This document shows, one piece after another, positions 26,633 to 35,645 of a DNA stretch of 64,000 nucleotides. The position numbers and the translations under genes were made by a program. Positions within the stretch are counted from its first letter, which is position 1, and each line of letters opens with the position of its first letter. The DNA is from CAXNKH01 sp049296795 (GTDB lineage Bacteria > Pseudomonadota > Gammaproteobacteria > Burkholderiales > Burkholderiaceae_C): contig JBAQTC010000042.1 of the NCBI GenBank assembly GCA_049296795.1, positions 62,001 to 126,000 of the forward strand. Reading direction: 5' to 3'. A model generated the notes under the pieces. That model worked only from the letters and a program-made list of their open reading frames with translations, made no database searches and had not been told where the DNA came from.

Positions 26633-27442
26633 TCAGGACGCCGCAATGCCATCGGGTTTGACTTTGGGGCCAGTGCCGTCGAGGAAGGCGCGTACCCGCG
26701 CTTTGGCCTCTGGTGCCGACTGCACCACCGATGACATCAACGACTCCATGAGGAAGCCGTGGTCGGCCGTTTGCTCGGCGATTCGGGGGAGCGCCTGAAT
26801 CAGCGCGTAATTGGTCATGGGCGCATTTTGGGCAATCCGTTCGGCCAGCTCAATGGCCTTGGCCAGGGATTGACCCGAGGGCACCAGATACTGTGCGAAG
26901 CCTTTGGCCACACCATCAACGGCTTTGTAAACGCGGCCTGTCATCATCATGTCCATGACGGTCTGGGCGCCCACCAACTTGGTGATGCGAACTGAACCGC
27001 CTCCGCCCACGAAGATGCCGCGCGAGCCTTCGGGCAGAGCAAAAAAAGTGGTCTCGTCGGCCACACGAATATGGCAGGACGTAGCCAGCTCCAAGCCACC
27101 GCCGACCACGGCGCCATGCATGGCGGCGACAATCGGAACGCGACCAAATTCAATGGCCGTGAGTACCTTGTGCCAGGAGCGTGAATGGTGCACACCATCG
27201 ACCGCATCCATCTCCTTGAGTGAACTCAAGTCCAGGCCAGCGCAAAAATGCTCGCCCTCACCGTCGAGTACCACCGCCTTGGTAGAGGCTGGCAGTTCGT
27301 CAAAGCGTTGCCCGATGGCGGCCATGACCCCATCGCTGATGGCGTTGCGCTTTTGGGGGCGGGTCAGTCGAATGATGGAGATGGCACCGCGGTGTTCAAC
27401 GGAGACATCTTCCAGTGTGGCTTTAACAGGGTAGTACAACAT
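26633..27442 (-). CDS. crotonase-family enoyl-CoA hydratase, feruloyl-CoA pathway partner
   Basis: 269 residues with FCAGLDLSSL, GAVVGGGLELATSC and FALPEGSRGIF (one acid/base Glu in place; the second position is GGGGS). The sequence lacks the LSEINWGIPPG signature of hydroxycinnamoyl-CoA hydratase-lyase, so it may be a plain hydratase or an isomerase in a beta-oxidation-type shortening of feruloyl-CoA. First gene of the leftward pair with fcs. No clear Shine-Dalgarno before ATG 27442. Divergent from the amidohydrolase at 27.6 kb, with 191 bp of shared promoter space. Confidence 0.85.
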   Translation of the reverse strand: MLYYPVKATLEDVSVEHRGAISIIRLTRPQKRNAISDGVMAAIGQRFDELPASTKAVVLDGEGEHFCAGLDLSSLKEMDAVDGVHHSRSWHKVLTAIEFGRVPIVAAMHGAVVGGGLELATSCHIRVADETTFFALPEGSRGIFVGGGGSVRITKLVGAQTVMDMMMTGRVYKAVDGVAKGFAQYLVPSGQSLAKAIELAERIAQNAPMTNYALIQALPRIAEQTADHGFLMESLMSSVVQSAPEAKARVRAFLDGTGPKVKPDGIAAS

Positions 27443-27633
27443 GAGGGCTACAAGTAGATAGAGTTATAAATACTAACAGCAGTGTCGACGGGTTTTTTAT
27501 GACAGTGCGCTGGTTCTCCTGGTGGTTGCTGATGAGGCCGTGATGAACCGACGCTGAGCCAGCGACCAACAAGCGATGATCGAGATACCACAGTGCGGCT
27601 GATAGCAGCCGAATTTAGAGGCACAATTTCACC

Positions 27634-28509
27634 ATGACACTTGACACCCAAAATCTGATCGCTATTGACACCCACACGCACTTGGAGGTGTCGTGCCGCA
27701 ACCCGTTTGATAACTATGGCGAAGAGTTTGATCACGCAGCGGACAAATACTTTCGCAACAGCAAACGTCCAACCATGAACGAGACAATTGCTTATTACCG
27801 AGAAAAGAAAATTGGTTTCGTCAATTTCACGGTAGACGCGGAATCGCAAATGGGGCGCTCCCGCATTAGCAACGAAGAAATCGCGGACGCTGCCGCCGCC
27901 AACAGCGACATCATGATTGCTTTCGGCTCGATCGATCCACACAAAGGAAAAATGGGCGGCCGCGAAGCACGCCGACTGGTGGAGCATCACAACGTTCGGG
28001 GTTTCAAGTTCCACCCTACCGTACAGGGATTCTTGCCCACCGACAAAATGGCGTGGCCGATCTATGAGGTCATTAACGAACACAAGCTGCCGGCCATTTT
28101 TCACAGTGGCCACAGCGGAATTGGCAGTGGCATGCGCTGTGGCGGCGGCCTGCGTTTACAAAACAGCAACCCCATGCTGCTCGAAGACGTGGCCATTGCC
28201 TTCCCTGATATGCAGATCGTCATCGCCCACCCCAGTTGGCCTTGGCAGGACGAAGCCATTTCACTGGCCCTGCACAAGCCCAACATTTGGATTGACCTCT
28301 CCGGTTGGAGTCCCAAATACTTTGCACCTCAACTGGTGCAATACGCCAACACCTTGCTAAAAGACCGGGTGCTCTTCGGTAGCGACTACCCGCTCATCAC
28401 CCCGGACCGCTGGATGACCGACTTTGAGGAGGCTGGCTTCAAGGACAGCGTAAAACCCTTGATACTGAAGCAAAACGCCATGCGCCTGCTTGGCCTGTCC
28501 ACCGCCTGA
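27634..28509 (+). CDS. amidohydrolase_2-family metal-dependent hydrolase
   Basis: 291 residues. IAIDTHTHLEV near residue 10 gives the HxH motif; later VRGFKFHPTVQGF, FHSGHSG, IAHPSWPWQDEA and the strand-8 GSDYPLITPDRW. Amidohydrolases of this set hydrolyse or decarboxylate aromatic-derived acids. It is divergent from the feruloyl-CoA pair and starts a rightward run with a Bug gene 59 bp downstream. A role in hydroxycinnamate breakdown is an inference from this arrangement; the actual substrate is unknown. Confidence 0.82.
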   Translation: MTLDTQNLIAIDTHTHLEVSCRNPFDNYGEEFDHAADKYFRNSKRPTMNETIAYYREKKIGFVNFTVDAESQMGRSRISNEEIADAAAANSDIMIAFGSIDPHKGKMGGREARRLVEHHNVRGFKFHPTVQGFLPTDKMAWPIYEVINEHKLPAIFHSGHSGIGSGMRCGGGLRLQNSNPMLLEDVAIAFPDMQIVIAHPSWPWQDEAISLALHKPNIWIDLSGWSPKYFAPQLVQYANTLLKDRVLFGSDYPLITPDRWMTDFEEAGFKDSVKPLILKQNAMRLLGLSTA

Positions 28510-28568
28510 CCCTGCGGACGACGCTGAAAACATAAAACCACTTCGACCATTCCAGAAAGGACTGCTCC

Positions 28569-29573
28569 ATGCGTTTGTTTTCTACTTTTTGGCGGGTTGC
28601 AAGCGTGGCACCCCTGCTGTTGGCGGGTCTGTCGGCGGCTTTTGCACAAAGCGCCGTTTCAGACAAAGACAAATGGCCATCCAGTCCGATCCGCATGATC
28701 ATTCCGTTCACGGCAGGTGGTCCGATTGACGTGGTGGGACGGCAACTTGGGCAAAAAATGGCCGAAGTGCTCAAAACTCCTTTCATCTATGACAACCGGG
28801 CGGGCGCCAATGGCATCATTGGCATCGACGCTGTGGCCAAGGCGCAGCCCGATGGCCAGACCATGCTGATCATGACGGGTTCGTTTGCCGCCAATAGCGT
28901 GATCTACAAAAAACTGCCGCATGACCCACTCAAGGATTTTGCCCCGATCACGCAGATCTACCGGACCTACGGCAATGTACTGGTGGTCAACCCCGATGTG
29001 CCCGCCAAATCGTTGAAAGACCTGATCGAACTGGCGCAAGCTAATCCCGAGAAAATGAGTTTCAGTTCAGCCGGGTATGGCAATCTGAATCACCTCAATG
29101 GTGAGCTATTCAATTCGTTGGCGCAGACCAAAATCCTTCATGTTCCCTACAAAGGTGCGGGCCCGGCCTTCAACGAAGTGGTGGCCAAACAAATCGACAT
29201 GACATTTGCATCGACCGCTGGTTCGGCCGCTGGCATCAAGGATGGACGAGTCCGGGCCTTGGCCATCAGCGGGACGCAGCGGGCGCCGATCCTGCCTGAG
29301 GTTCCAACCTATGCAGAGCAGGGGATCAAAGGCATGGAAAAAGTCTATGGCTGGGGCGGTTTGTGGTTTCCTGCCGGGACCTCGCAAGACAAGATTGATC
29401 GGGTTCAGCAAGTGGTGCAGCAGGTCATGCAGCAACCCGAGTTGAAGGCGGCGTTCGATCGACTGGGCTTGATCACGGTAGGGTCGAGCCCGGCCGACTT
29501 TGCTCAATTCGTCAGCGAAGACATAGGCTTTCAGGCCAAGCTATTCAAAATGGCTAACATTCAGCCGCAGTGA
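28569..29573 (+). CDS. Bug-family (TctC-type) periplasmic solute receptor
   Basis: 334 residues: signal peptide ending LSAAFAQ-SAVS, then IRMIIPFTAGGPIDVVG, DNRAGANGIIG, HVPYKGAGPAFNEVVAKQ and FPAGTSQDKID. AGAAAGGAC just before the ATG is a usable ribosome site. It follows the amidohydrolase, so the two may share a substrate. By eye it is no closer to the next Bug protein than to the others in the window, so the two adjacent receptors are not a recent duplication. Confidence 0.9.
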   Translation: MRLFSTFWRVASVAPLLLAGLSAAFAQSAVSDKDKWPSSPIRMIIPFTAGGPIDVVGRQLGQKMAEVLKTPFIYDNRAGANGIIGIDAVAKAQPDGQTMLIMTGSFAANSVIYKKLPHDPLKDFAPITQIYRTYGNVLVVNPDVPAKSLKDLIELAQANPEKMSFSSAGYGNLNHLNGELFNSLAQTKILHVPYKGAGPAFNEVVAKQIDMTFASTAGSAAGIKDGRVRALAISGTQRAPILPEVPTYAEQGIKGMEKVYGWGGLWFPAGTSQDKIDRVQQVVQQVMQQPELKAAFDRLGLITVGSSPADFAQFVSEDIGFQAKLFKMANIQPQ

Positions 29574-29692
29574 GGACATGAGTCTATGATGAGCTTATGT
29601 GCTTGCTCAATGCGCGAGCTATGTGAATTGAACCCGTACCGAAATGACTGCGAAGCTACGCACCGTTTCATTTGAAAACCAAAGGAAGTGAC

Positions 29693-30664
29693 ATGATTCT
29701 CAAGAAAAAAATCATTCCCCTGCTCGTTCTATTATTTGGTTTTGGATCCTGCCTTGCAGCCCCGGGTGATTACCCCGTTAAGCCGATCAAGATGATCATT
29801 TCATTCCCACCGGGTGGTCCGACTGACAGCACCCTTAGGATCATTGCTGAGAAGCTTGGCGAGCTGATGAAGCAGCCCGTCTTCATTGAGAACAAAGCTG
29901 GTGCTGCTGGCAATGTGGGGACGCAGTTGGCGGCGCGCGCCGAACCCGACGGTTACACTTTTTTGGCCTCTTCGTCAGCTTTTGCGGTCAACCCCAGCAT
30001 GTATGCCGGCAAAGCGGGTTACGACCCGATCAAGGACTTTGTTCCGGTGGTCGTGGTGACGACACAACCCAATGTCATCTCGGTCAATGAGAAAGTCCCG
30101 GTGAAGAATTTTGCCGAACTCAAGGCCCTGACGATCAATGGCAAGCTTTCATTTTCATCGCCAGGTAGCGGAACCACGCCGCACTTAACCTGTGAAAATA
30201 TTTTCCGTGTGAATTGGAAATCAGACATCGTTCACGTCCCTTACAAAGGTGCCGGTCCGGCCTCGCTCGCGGTGGTGGCTGGCGATACGCCTGTGGCTTG
30301 CACCGCTGCTTTTGGTGTGTTTCAGTTTCACAAGCAGGGGCGGGTCAAGATTCTGGGCATCTCCAGTGACAAGCGACTTCCAAGTCTGCCGGACGTTCCC
30401 ACCTTCGCAGAAATGGGTTACCCCGACATCAATGACTACACCTGGACCACTATTTTTGCACCTGCGGGAACACCCGTGGCCATCGTTGAAAAAATGAATC
30501 AAGCAGTGAATCAGATTTTGGCAATGCCCGAGTTCAAAGAAAAATTTGACAAAGGTGGCTTGATCACGGTGGGTGGATCCTTGCAGGAAACGGCTGACTA
30601 CATTGCGGCTGAAGTTAAGCGGTGGGCGCTCGTTGTCAAAATGACTGGCGCCAAAGCGGAATAA
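29693..30664 (+). CDS. Bug-family (TctC-type) periplasmic solute receptor, probably for tartrate-like acid
   Basis: 323 residues from ATG 29693, which has AGGAAG upstream; an in-frame ATG seven codons earlier lacks one. Signal MILKKKIIPLLVLL...SCLAAPGDYP, then IKMIISFPPGGPTDS, ENKAGAAGNVG, HVPYKGAGPASLAVVAGD and FAPAGTPVAIV. A Cys in the leader (FGSC) is not a convincing lipobox. It lies 91 bp upstream of a D-tartrate-dehydratase-like gene on the same strand, which makes a hydroxydicarboxylate the best guess for its ligand (inference). Confidence 0.9.
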   Translation: MILKKKIIPLLVLLFGFGSCLAAPGDYPVKPIKMIISFPPGGPTDSTLRIIAEKLGELMKQPVFIENKAGAAGNVGTQLAARAEPDGYTFLASSSAFAVNPSMYAGKAGYDPIKDFVPVVVVTTQPNVISVNEKVPVKNFAELKALTINGKLSFSSPGSGTTPHLTCENIFRVNWKSDIVHVPYKGAGPASLAVVAGDTPVACTAAFGVFQFHKQGRVKILGISSDKRLPSLPDVPTFAEMGYPDINDYTWTTIFAPAGTPVAIVEKMNQAVNQILAMPEFKEKFDKGGLITVGGSLQETADYIAAEVKRWALVVKMTGAKAE

Positions 30665-30755
30665 GTTGGAATCGCCTGAGGGTTAGACCAGCCGCTCAAG
30701 GCAAGGGTGTTGGTCAACGCGTGCTTGAGTTTGAGCTTTTCCTATTGGAGCAATC

Positions 30756-31919
30756 TTGAAAATAACGGCCATCAGGGAAATCGCCATCCCGCTTCGCTCA
30801 AGCCTGCGTAATTCAGCTTTTGATTTCAGCGAAATGACGACATCCGTCGTTGCCGTGGTCACCGATGTGATCCGAGGCGGCAAACCGGTGGTGGGTTACG
30901 CCTTCAATTCCACCGGGCGTTACGCCTGTGGTGCGCTGATGCGGGAGCGGCTGATACCGCGCATCATGCAGGCTGCACCGGAATCTTTGCGCAATGCCGA
31001 TGGAAGCAACTTTGCGCCTGAGAAATTCCTCGCCTGCATGATGCAGCGCGAAAAGCCGGGCGGCCATACCGAACGCTCGGTCGGGGTCGGCACCCTTGAG
31101 GTGGCAGTCTGGGATGTCGTTGCCAAGATAGAGGACAAGCCCTTGCATGCCGTGCTGGCTGAACGGTTCAACCAAGGACGGTTGGCCCAGCAGGTGCCTT
31201 GTTATGTCGGCGGTGGTTGGTATGCGCCCGGTAAAGGCATTGCGCAATTGGAAGATGAAATTCGTACACGTTTGGCTGAGGGTTACACGACCATGAAGAT
31301 TAAGGTCGGTGGTGCCAGTTTGACGCAGGACTTGGAGCGACTCGAAGCGGCTTTGCGCTTGATGGGCGGTGGTCAGCATCTGGCAGTTGATGCCAATGCC
31401 AGTTTCAACCGGGAGCGCGCCATCAGCTATGCAGATGCACTGGCACCTTATGGACTGCGTTGGCTCGAAGAGCCGACGGATCCACTTGACTTTGCTTTGC
31501 TGGCGGAATTGGCGCAGACTTATGCGCCACCCATGGCGACTGGCGAAAATCTTTTTTCGACACAGGACATCGCCAACCTGGTGCGTTTTGGCCGGTTACG
31601 GCCTGATCGAGACATTTTGCAAATGGACATTCCGCAGTCCTACGGCATTGTTCAATTTTCTCGAACGCTCGAGATGCTCAAAACGCAAGGCTGGCAACGT
31701 ACTTCAATTTTCCCGCATGGCGGCAATCTGATGACGTTGGCCGTGGTAGCTGGTTTTGGCTTGGGCGGTTGTGAAGCCTACCCGGGCGTGTTTGGAATTT
31801 TTGCGGGCTTCAATGACGACGCCTTGGTGGTCGACGGCATGATTAAACTTTCAGACCGGCCTGGCATCGGCTTCGAAGGGCAGCGTGAGCTCTATGAAGT
31901 CATGCGTACGCTGGCCTGA
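30756..31919 (+). CDS. enolase-superfamily dehydratase, D(-)-tartrate dehydratase-like
   Basis: 387 residues that match the D-tartrate dehydratase branch of the mandelate racemase group. The KxK motif Lys181/Lys183 (MKIKVGG), metal ligands Asp212 (VDAN), Glu239 (LEEP) and Glu264 (TGENLFS), and His321 (FPHGG) are at the family spacing. The N-terminal block MTTSVVAVVTDV and the GGHTERSVGVGT stretch also fit. The enzyme would dehydrate a 2,3-dihydroxy acid to an enol that becomes oxaloacetate-like. The start is TTG 30756, supported by GGAG about seven bases upstream. It ends 5 bp from a convergent gene. Confidence 0.85.
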   Translation: MKITAIREIAIPLRSSLRNSAFDFSEMTTSVVAVVTDVIRGGKPVVGYAFNSTGRYACGALMRERLIPRIMQAAPESLRNADGSNFAPEKFLACMMQREKPGGHTERSVGVGTLEVAVWDVVAKIEDKPLHAVLAERFNQGRLAQQVPCYVGGGWYAPGKGIAQLEDEIRTRLAEGYTTMKIKVGGASLTQDLERLEAALRLMGGGQHLAVDANASFNRERAISYADALAPYGLRWLEEPTDPLDFALLAELAQTYAPPMATGENLFSTQDIANLVRFGRLRPDRDILQMDIPQSYGIVQFSRTLEMLKTQGWQRTSIFPHGGNLMTLAVVAGFGLGGCEAYPGVFGIFAGFNDDALVVDGMIKLSDRPGIGFEGQRELYEVMRTLA

Positions 31920-31924
31920 TGCGG

Positions 31925-33823
31925 TCATCGTTCCTGCGCCTTGATGAGGTAGGGGATTGAATACGCAGACAAAATCGTTTCCGCTGCTTGCTGATCTGTT
32001 GGCGACCCGCCTTTGAGCGTCAGCGTTGTCGAGAGGCCGCTACCACCGGTGTTGACGATATCCAAATCCCAGGGGCAAGCCAGGTCACGCAACGAGGCTT
32101 CAAACACCCGTTTAGCGGCATCCATTTGAAGCACATGCTTCATGGGCTTGCCGACCGATGTGAGCGGCAGTTTGTCGAGCACCACGATTTCTTTGGGAAC
32201 CGCCGGGCGCTCGGGGATGTGCTCGGCGGCATAGCGCATCAATTCATCTGCGCTCACTTGCGCGCCCGGATGCAATTGCACGTAGGCAATCGGCAGCTCG
32301 CCCGCATGGGCATCCGGCTTGCCCACAGCGGCGGCCAGCGCCACCCAGGGGGACTGGAGCAAGGCGTCTTCAATCAGACCAGGCTCAATGTTGTGGCCGC
32401 TGCGGATGATGAGGTCTTTCTGGCGGCCACTGATGCGCAGGTAACCGTCAGCATCCAGGCTGCCGAGGTCTCCGGTGACAAAGAAGCCATCGGCCAGGAA
32501 AGCGCCCTGGTCCTGGGCCGGGTCCAGGTAACCCGCAGCCACGCCCGGACCACCCACCAGCACCATGCCGTTTTCGTCCACCGCGCAATCGCGCAGCACT
32601 TCGCCGCCCACGCCCATCTTGACGATGCGCAGCTTGACGTAGGGCACACGGATGCCGGAGCAGCGGCGGCGCACTTCGCCGTCGCGCGGGTCCAGCGTGG
32701 CGTGGCTGGTGTTCTCGGTCAAACCATAGCTTTGAAGCACTTGCGCACCCGTGACTTCGGTGACCCGGTCTTGGACCGCCGGGGCCATGGCGGTGGAGCC
32801 GGTGGCGAAGTAGGGGCGCAGCGACGAGATGTTTTCCGTTGTGGGCGGATTTTTGGCCAGTACGGAGAGCGTGGTCGGCACGCCGGACACTTGCGTGATG
32901 CCAAAACGCTCGATATAGCGCCAGTAGTTGGTGATGTAGGTTTTGTCGCGCGCGCCGTGGATGCTGGGGACGATGGCGGTGTTGCCGTTGGCCGTGTTGA
33001 CCAGTCCGCGCACCAGCAAACCACCGATGTGAAACAGCGGTGTGTCGGACAGGACCACATCGCGCCGCGTGAAAGCCAGCCCGTTGTTGGCCGCCCATTG
33101 CCGAAACACCATGCCGCCGTGTGTGATCTTGACGATCTTGGGGTGGCCGGTGGTGCCGCCAGAATGCACCAAGCAGGCGATGCTGCTGCGCTGCGCCGTT
33201 GGGCGGTCAAAAGCCAGTTGATCGCCGGGGTGTGCCGCTGCGGCAGTGAGAATATCATTGGCCACAGGGGGCGAGAAGGGCTCGTGCAGGCTGAAAAGTT
33301 TTGGCGGTGTCTCTAAAGAAGCCGCAGCCGCGCAAACGTTTTCCCAAATGGCAAACCCGGGTGTCGGCCCTAGGGCAATCACCACCTTCACTTCGGCCCG
33401 CTGCATCAGGTCGCTCAGGGCGCGTGCGTCCAGCATCCAGTTGATGGGGAACAGGCGCACGGCCAGCAAGCCGCCAATCATGGTGGCAAACAGGCCCGGC
33501 ACCGTGGGGGTGACGACGGCCACCACGTCGCTGGGGCCGAGTCCGTTGGCACGCAGCAAATTAGCGATCTGGATGGCCCTTTGTTCCAGCTCGGCAAAGC
33601 GCCAACTCAGCACCTCGGCGTCAACCTTGCCGTTGTGCGTGACGTGCAACGCCGCGCGGTTCGGGTCATCGCGGCAGCCGTCCAACAGGTTCAACGCGAA
33701 GTCCCAGCGGGTGATGCGCTGCTCCAGAGGCACCCGCTCCAGGGCTTCAACGTCAGCCATCGTTCGCAGGGGCGCGTAGTGCTCGCTCAGAACCTGGGAT
33801 GCACTGACCAAGGACCTGCTCAT
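31925..33823 (-). CDS. AMP-forming acyl-CoA synthetase (ANL superfamily)
   Basis: 632 residues. P-loop LVHSGGTTGHPKIVKITHGG, QSYGLTENTSHA, FVTGDLGSLDADGYLRISGRQKD, and the C-terminal catalytic lysine in LTSVGKPMKH. This is a fatty or aromatic acid CoA ligase with the standard two domains; a C-terminal tail of about 70 residues after the Lys is a little long. Its ATG overlaps the stop of the CitE-like gene (ATGA, 33820-33823). Last gene of a leftward operon: crotonase, CitE-like lyase, ligase. Confidence 0.87.
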   Translation of the reverse strand: MSRSLVSASQVLSEHYAPLRTMADVEALERVPLEQRITRWDFALNLLDGCRDDPNRAALHVTHNGKVDAEVLSWRFAELEQRAIQIANLLRANGLGPSDVVAVVTPTVPGLFATMIGGLLAVRLFPINWMLDARALSDLMQRAEVKVVIALGPTPGFAIWENVCAAAASLETPPKLFSLHEPFSPPVANDILTAAAAHPGDQLAFDRPTAQRSSIACLVHSGGTTGHPKIVKITHGGMVFRQWAANNGLAFTRRDVVLSDTPLFHIGGLLVRGLVNTANGNTAIVPSIHGARDKTYITNYWRYIERFGITQVSGVPTTLSVLAKNPPTTENISSLRPYFATGSTAMAPAVQDRVTEVTGAQVLQSYGLTENTSHATLDPRDGEVRRRCSGIRVPYVKLRIVKMGVGGEVLRDCAVDENGMVLVGGPGVAAGYLDPAQDQGAFLADGFFVTGDLGSLDADGYLRISGRQKDLIIRSGHNIEPGLIEDALLQSPWVALAAAVGKPDAHAGELPIAYVQLHPGAQVSADELMRYAAEHIPERPAVPKEIVVLDKLPLTSVGKPMKHVLQMDAAKRVFEASLRDLACPWDLDIVNTGGSGLSTTLTLKGGSPTDQQAAETILSAYSIPYLIKAQER

Positions 33824-34725
33824 AGCGACTCCGCCAGCGCCAAGGTGCGCTCGGCCAGGCGCACGTTGGCGTAGTCCACCATCATGCCTTCGTACTTCAC
33901 CGCACCCACGCCGCGTGCTTCGCCTTCGCGAAACGCGGCCAACAGGCCACGGGCGTAGCTAACTTCTTGCGCGCTGGGGGAAAAAACGGTGTGCATGACA
34001 TCGACTTGCGTGGGGTGGATGGCCATCTTGCCGACAAAGCCGAGCTCGCGTGCGATCTCGCATTCCTCTCGCAGCGCGTCGGTTTCTTTCAGGTTCATGA
34101 ACACGCCGTCCACCAACCATTGCAAGCCCGCCGCCCGTGCATCGACCACCAGCTTGCTGCGCGGATAAGCCAGGGCCAGGCTGCGCGGGGTCCAGCGCCC
34201 GCCCAGATCCACCATGAAGTCACCTTGCTCGGCGCTGGCCAGCGCCAGCCCGCAGATGCGCGGGGAGGATTTGGCAATCTCATAGCTGTTGCGCAGACCC
34301 AAACAAGTTTCGATCAGCGGCAAAATCTTCAGGCTGGCTTCTAGCGCACCCGCCTTGGCCTCGATCGTGCTCAGCACCTGTGCCACGGCGTGGATGTCTT
34401 GCGCGTCATCGGCCTTGGGCAGGACGACACCGGCCACGTTGTGCAAGTTAATGCCGCTCAGCACGGACAAGTCGGCCCTGAAGTCGCCGGCCCGTGGGTT
34501 GCTGATGCGCAGGTACATGGGTTTTTTCAAACCTGCCGCCAATGCCGCCGCAATATTGTTTCGTGCTTCATCCTTCGCGTTGAGCGGCACGGAATCTTCC
34601 AGGTCAAAAATCATGGCGTCGGCGTTGCCCAACTGCGCTTTGGCCAGCAACTCAGGGCGGCTGCCGGGGGCGAACAGCAGGGTGCGGAACATCTTGGGCG
34701 CGGCAGGTGTCATTGGAGTCGTCAT
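33820..34725 (-). CDS. CitE-like CoA ester lyase (HpcH/HpaI family)
   Basis: 301 residues of the citrate-lyase-beta-like barrel: RTLLFAPGSRPELL, MIFDLEDSVPLNAKDEAR with the metal-binding acidic residues, YLRISNP, LPKADDAQD, LPLIETCLGL and the late LGFVGKMAIHPTQV. Family members cleave or make malyl-, methylmalyl- or citramalyl-CoA. The gene has 3 bp to the crotonase stop and overlaps the ligase start, so the three form a tight unit. Probably releases a small keto acid or acyl-CoA in the pathway started by the ligase. Confidence 0.87.
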   Translation of the reverse strand: MTTPMTPAAPKMFRTLLFAPGSRPELLAKAQLGNADAMIFDLEDSVPLNAKDEARNNIAAALAAGLKKPMYLRISNPRAGDFRADLSVLSGINLHNVAGVVLPKADDAQDIHAVAQVLSTIEAKAGALEASLKILPLIETCLGLRNSYEIAKSSPRICGLALASAEQGDFMVDLGGRWTPRSLALAYPRSKLVVDARAAGLQWLVDGVFMNLKETDALREECEIARELGFVGKMAIHPTQVDVMHTVFSPSAQEVSYARGLLAAFREGEARGVGAVKYEGMMVDYANVRLAERTLALAESL

Positions 34726-34728
34726 GGT

Positions 34729-35532
34729 TCAGCGTCCTTTCCAGACGGGGGGGCGTTTTTCCAGAAAGGCGCGCGGCCCTTCTTTCGCGTCTTCAGTGCT
34801 GTAGAGAAAAGCGGCCAGATCTTGCTCCAGGCGCAGGCCATCGGCCAGTGCCATGTCGGCACCGCGGTGCACGGCGGCCTTGGCGCTGCGCACCGCTACC
34901 GGCGCGTTGTCAGCCATCAGCTCGGCCAGCGCCACGGCGCGCGCCAGCAACTCGGCTGGGGGCACCACATACTCGATCAACCCGATGGACAGCGCCTCAG
35001 TTGCCGAGACCGTGCGGCCGCTCAAGATCATGTCCAGCGCCCGGGCCTTGCCGACGCGGCGCGATAGGCGCTGGGTGCCGCCATTGCCCGGCATCAGGCC
35101 GCGCTTGATTTCGCCGAAGGCGAAGCTCGCGCCCTGCGCCGCAAAACTCAGATCACACAGCAAGGCCAGCTCCACGCCGCCGCCAATCGCCAGCCCGTTC
35201 ACGGCGGCAATGATGGGTTTGTCAAAAGCCGCAATGCCTTCGCCCTGCTCCCAGCGGTAGCGTTTCATCTCGGCTAGCGGCACATCGGCATTGACTTTGG
35301 CAAATTCGCGCAAGTCCATGCCAGCCGAGAACGCCTTGTCGCCCGCGCCCGTCAGCACCACGGCACCAATGTCGGCGTCACGCCGCAGTGCCTCCAGCGT
35401 CTCGCGCAACTCGGTTCTCATTTGCAGGTTGATGGCGTTCATCGCTTCCGGGCGATTCAGCGCAATGATGGCGACCTGGCCTTGGCGAGTGATGGTGAGG
35501 GTCTCGGTCGTGGGTGCGGTCATGGTGTTCAT
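34729..35532 (-). CDS. enoyl-CoA hydratase
   Basis: About 267 residues: FSAGMDLREFAK and NGLAIGGGVELALLCD form the oxyanion hole, and FGEIKRGLMPGNGGTQRL carries the first catalytic Glu with Gly-Asn at the second position. Full-length family member. Start codons TTG 35535, ATG 35532 and ATG 35523 are all in frame and none has a clear Shine-Dalgarno; 35532 is used. First gene of the leftward crotonase/lyase/ligase operon, divergent from the acyl-CoA dehydrogenase with about 110 bp between. Confidence 0.87.
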   Translation of the reverse strand: MNTMTAPTTETLTITRQGQVAIIALNRPEAMNAINLQMRTELRETLEALRRDADIGAVVLTGAGDKAFSAGMDLREFAKVNADVPLAEMKRYRWEQGEGIAAFDKPIIAAVNGLAIGGGVELALLCDLSFAAQGASFAFGEIKRGLMPGNGGTQRLSRRVGKARALDMILSGRTVSATEALSIGLIEYVVPPAELLARAVALAELMADNAPVAVRSAKAAVHRGADMALADGLRLEQDLAAFLYSTEDAKEGPRAFLEKRPPVWKGR

Positions 35533-35645
35533 CAATGGATGGAAGGTTCTTGATTCATTTCGCTGTGATTATCCAAGAGAGTGTTTGGGCAGGGAATAAT
35601 CGCAATCATTGAACGAGAATTCCCCCATGTTTAAGGATACCCACC

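Noticed and set aside
29693..29770. lipoprotein signal in the Bug receptor at 29.7 kb
   Set aside because: The residues before Cys (Phe-Gly-Ser) do not fit a lipobox; an ordinary Sec signal is the simpler reading.
31988..33316. 442-codon plus-strand open frame
   Set aside because: Antisense to the acyl-CoA synthetase, Arg/His-rich composition, no motif.
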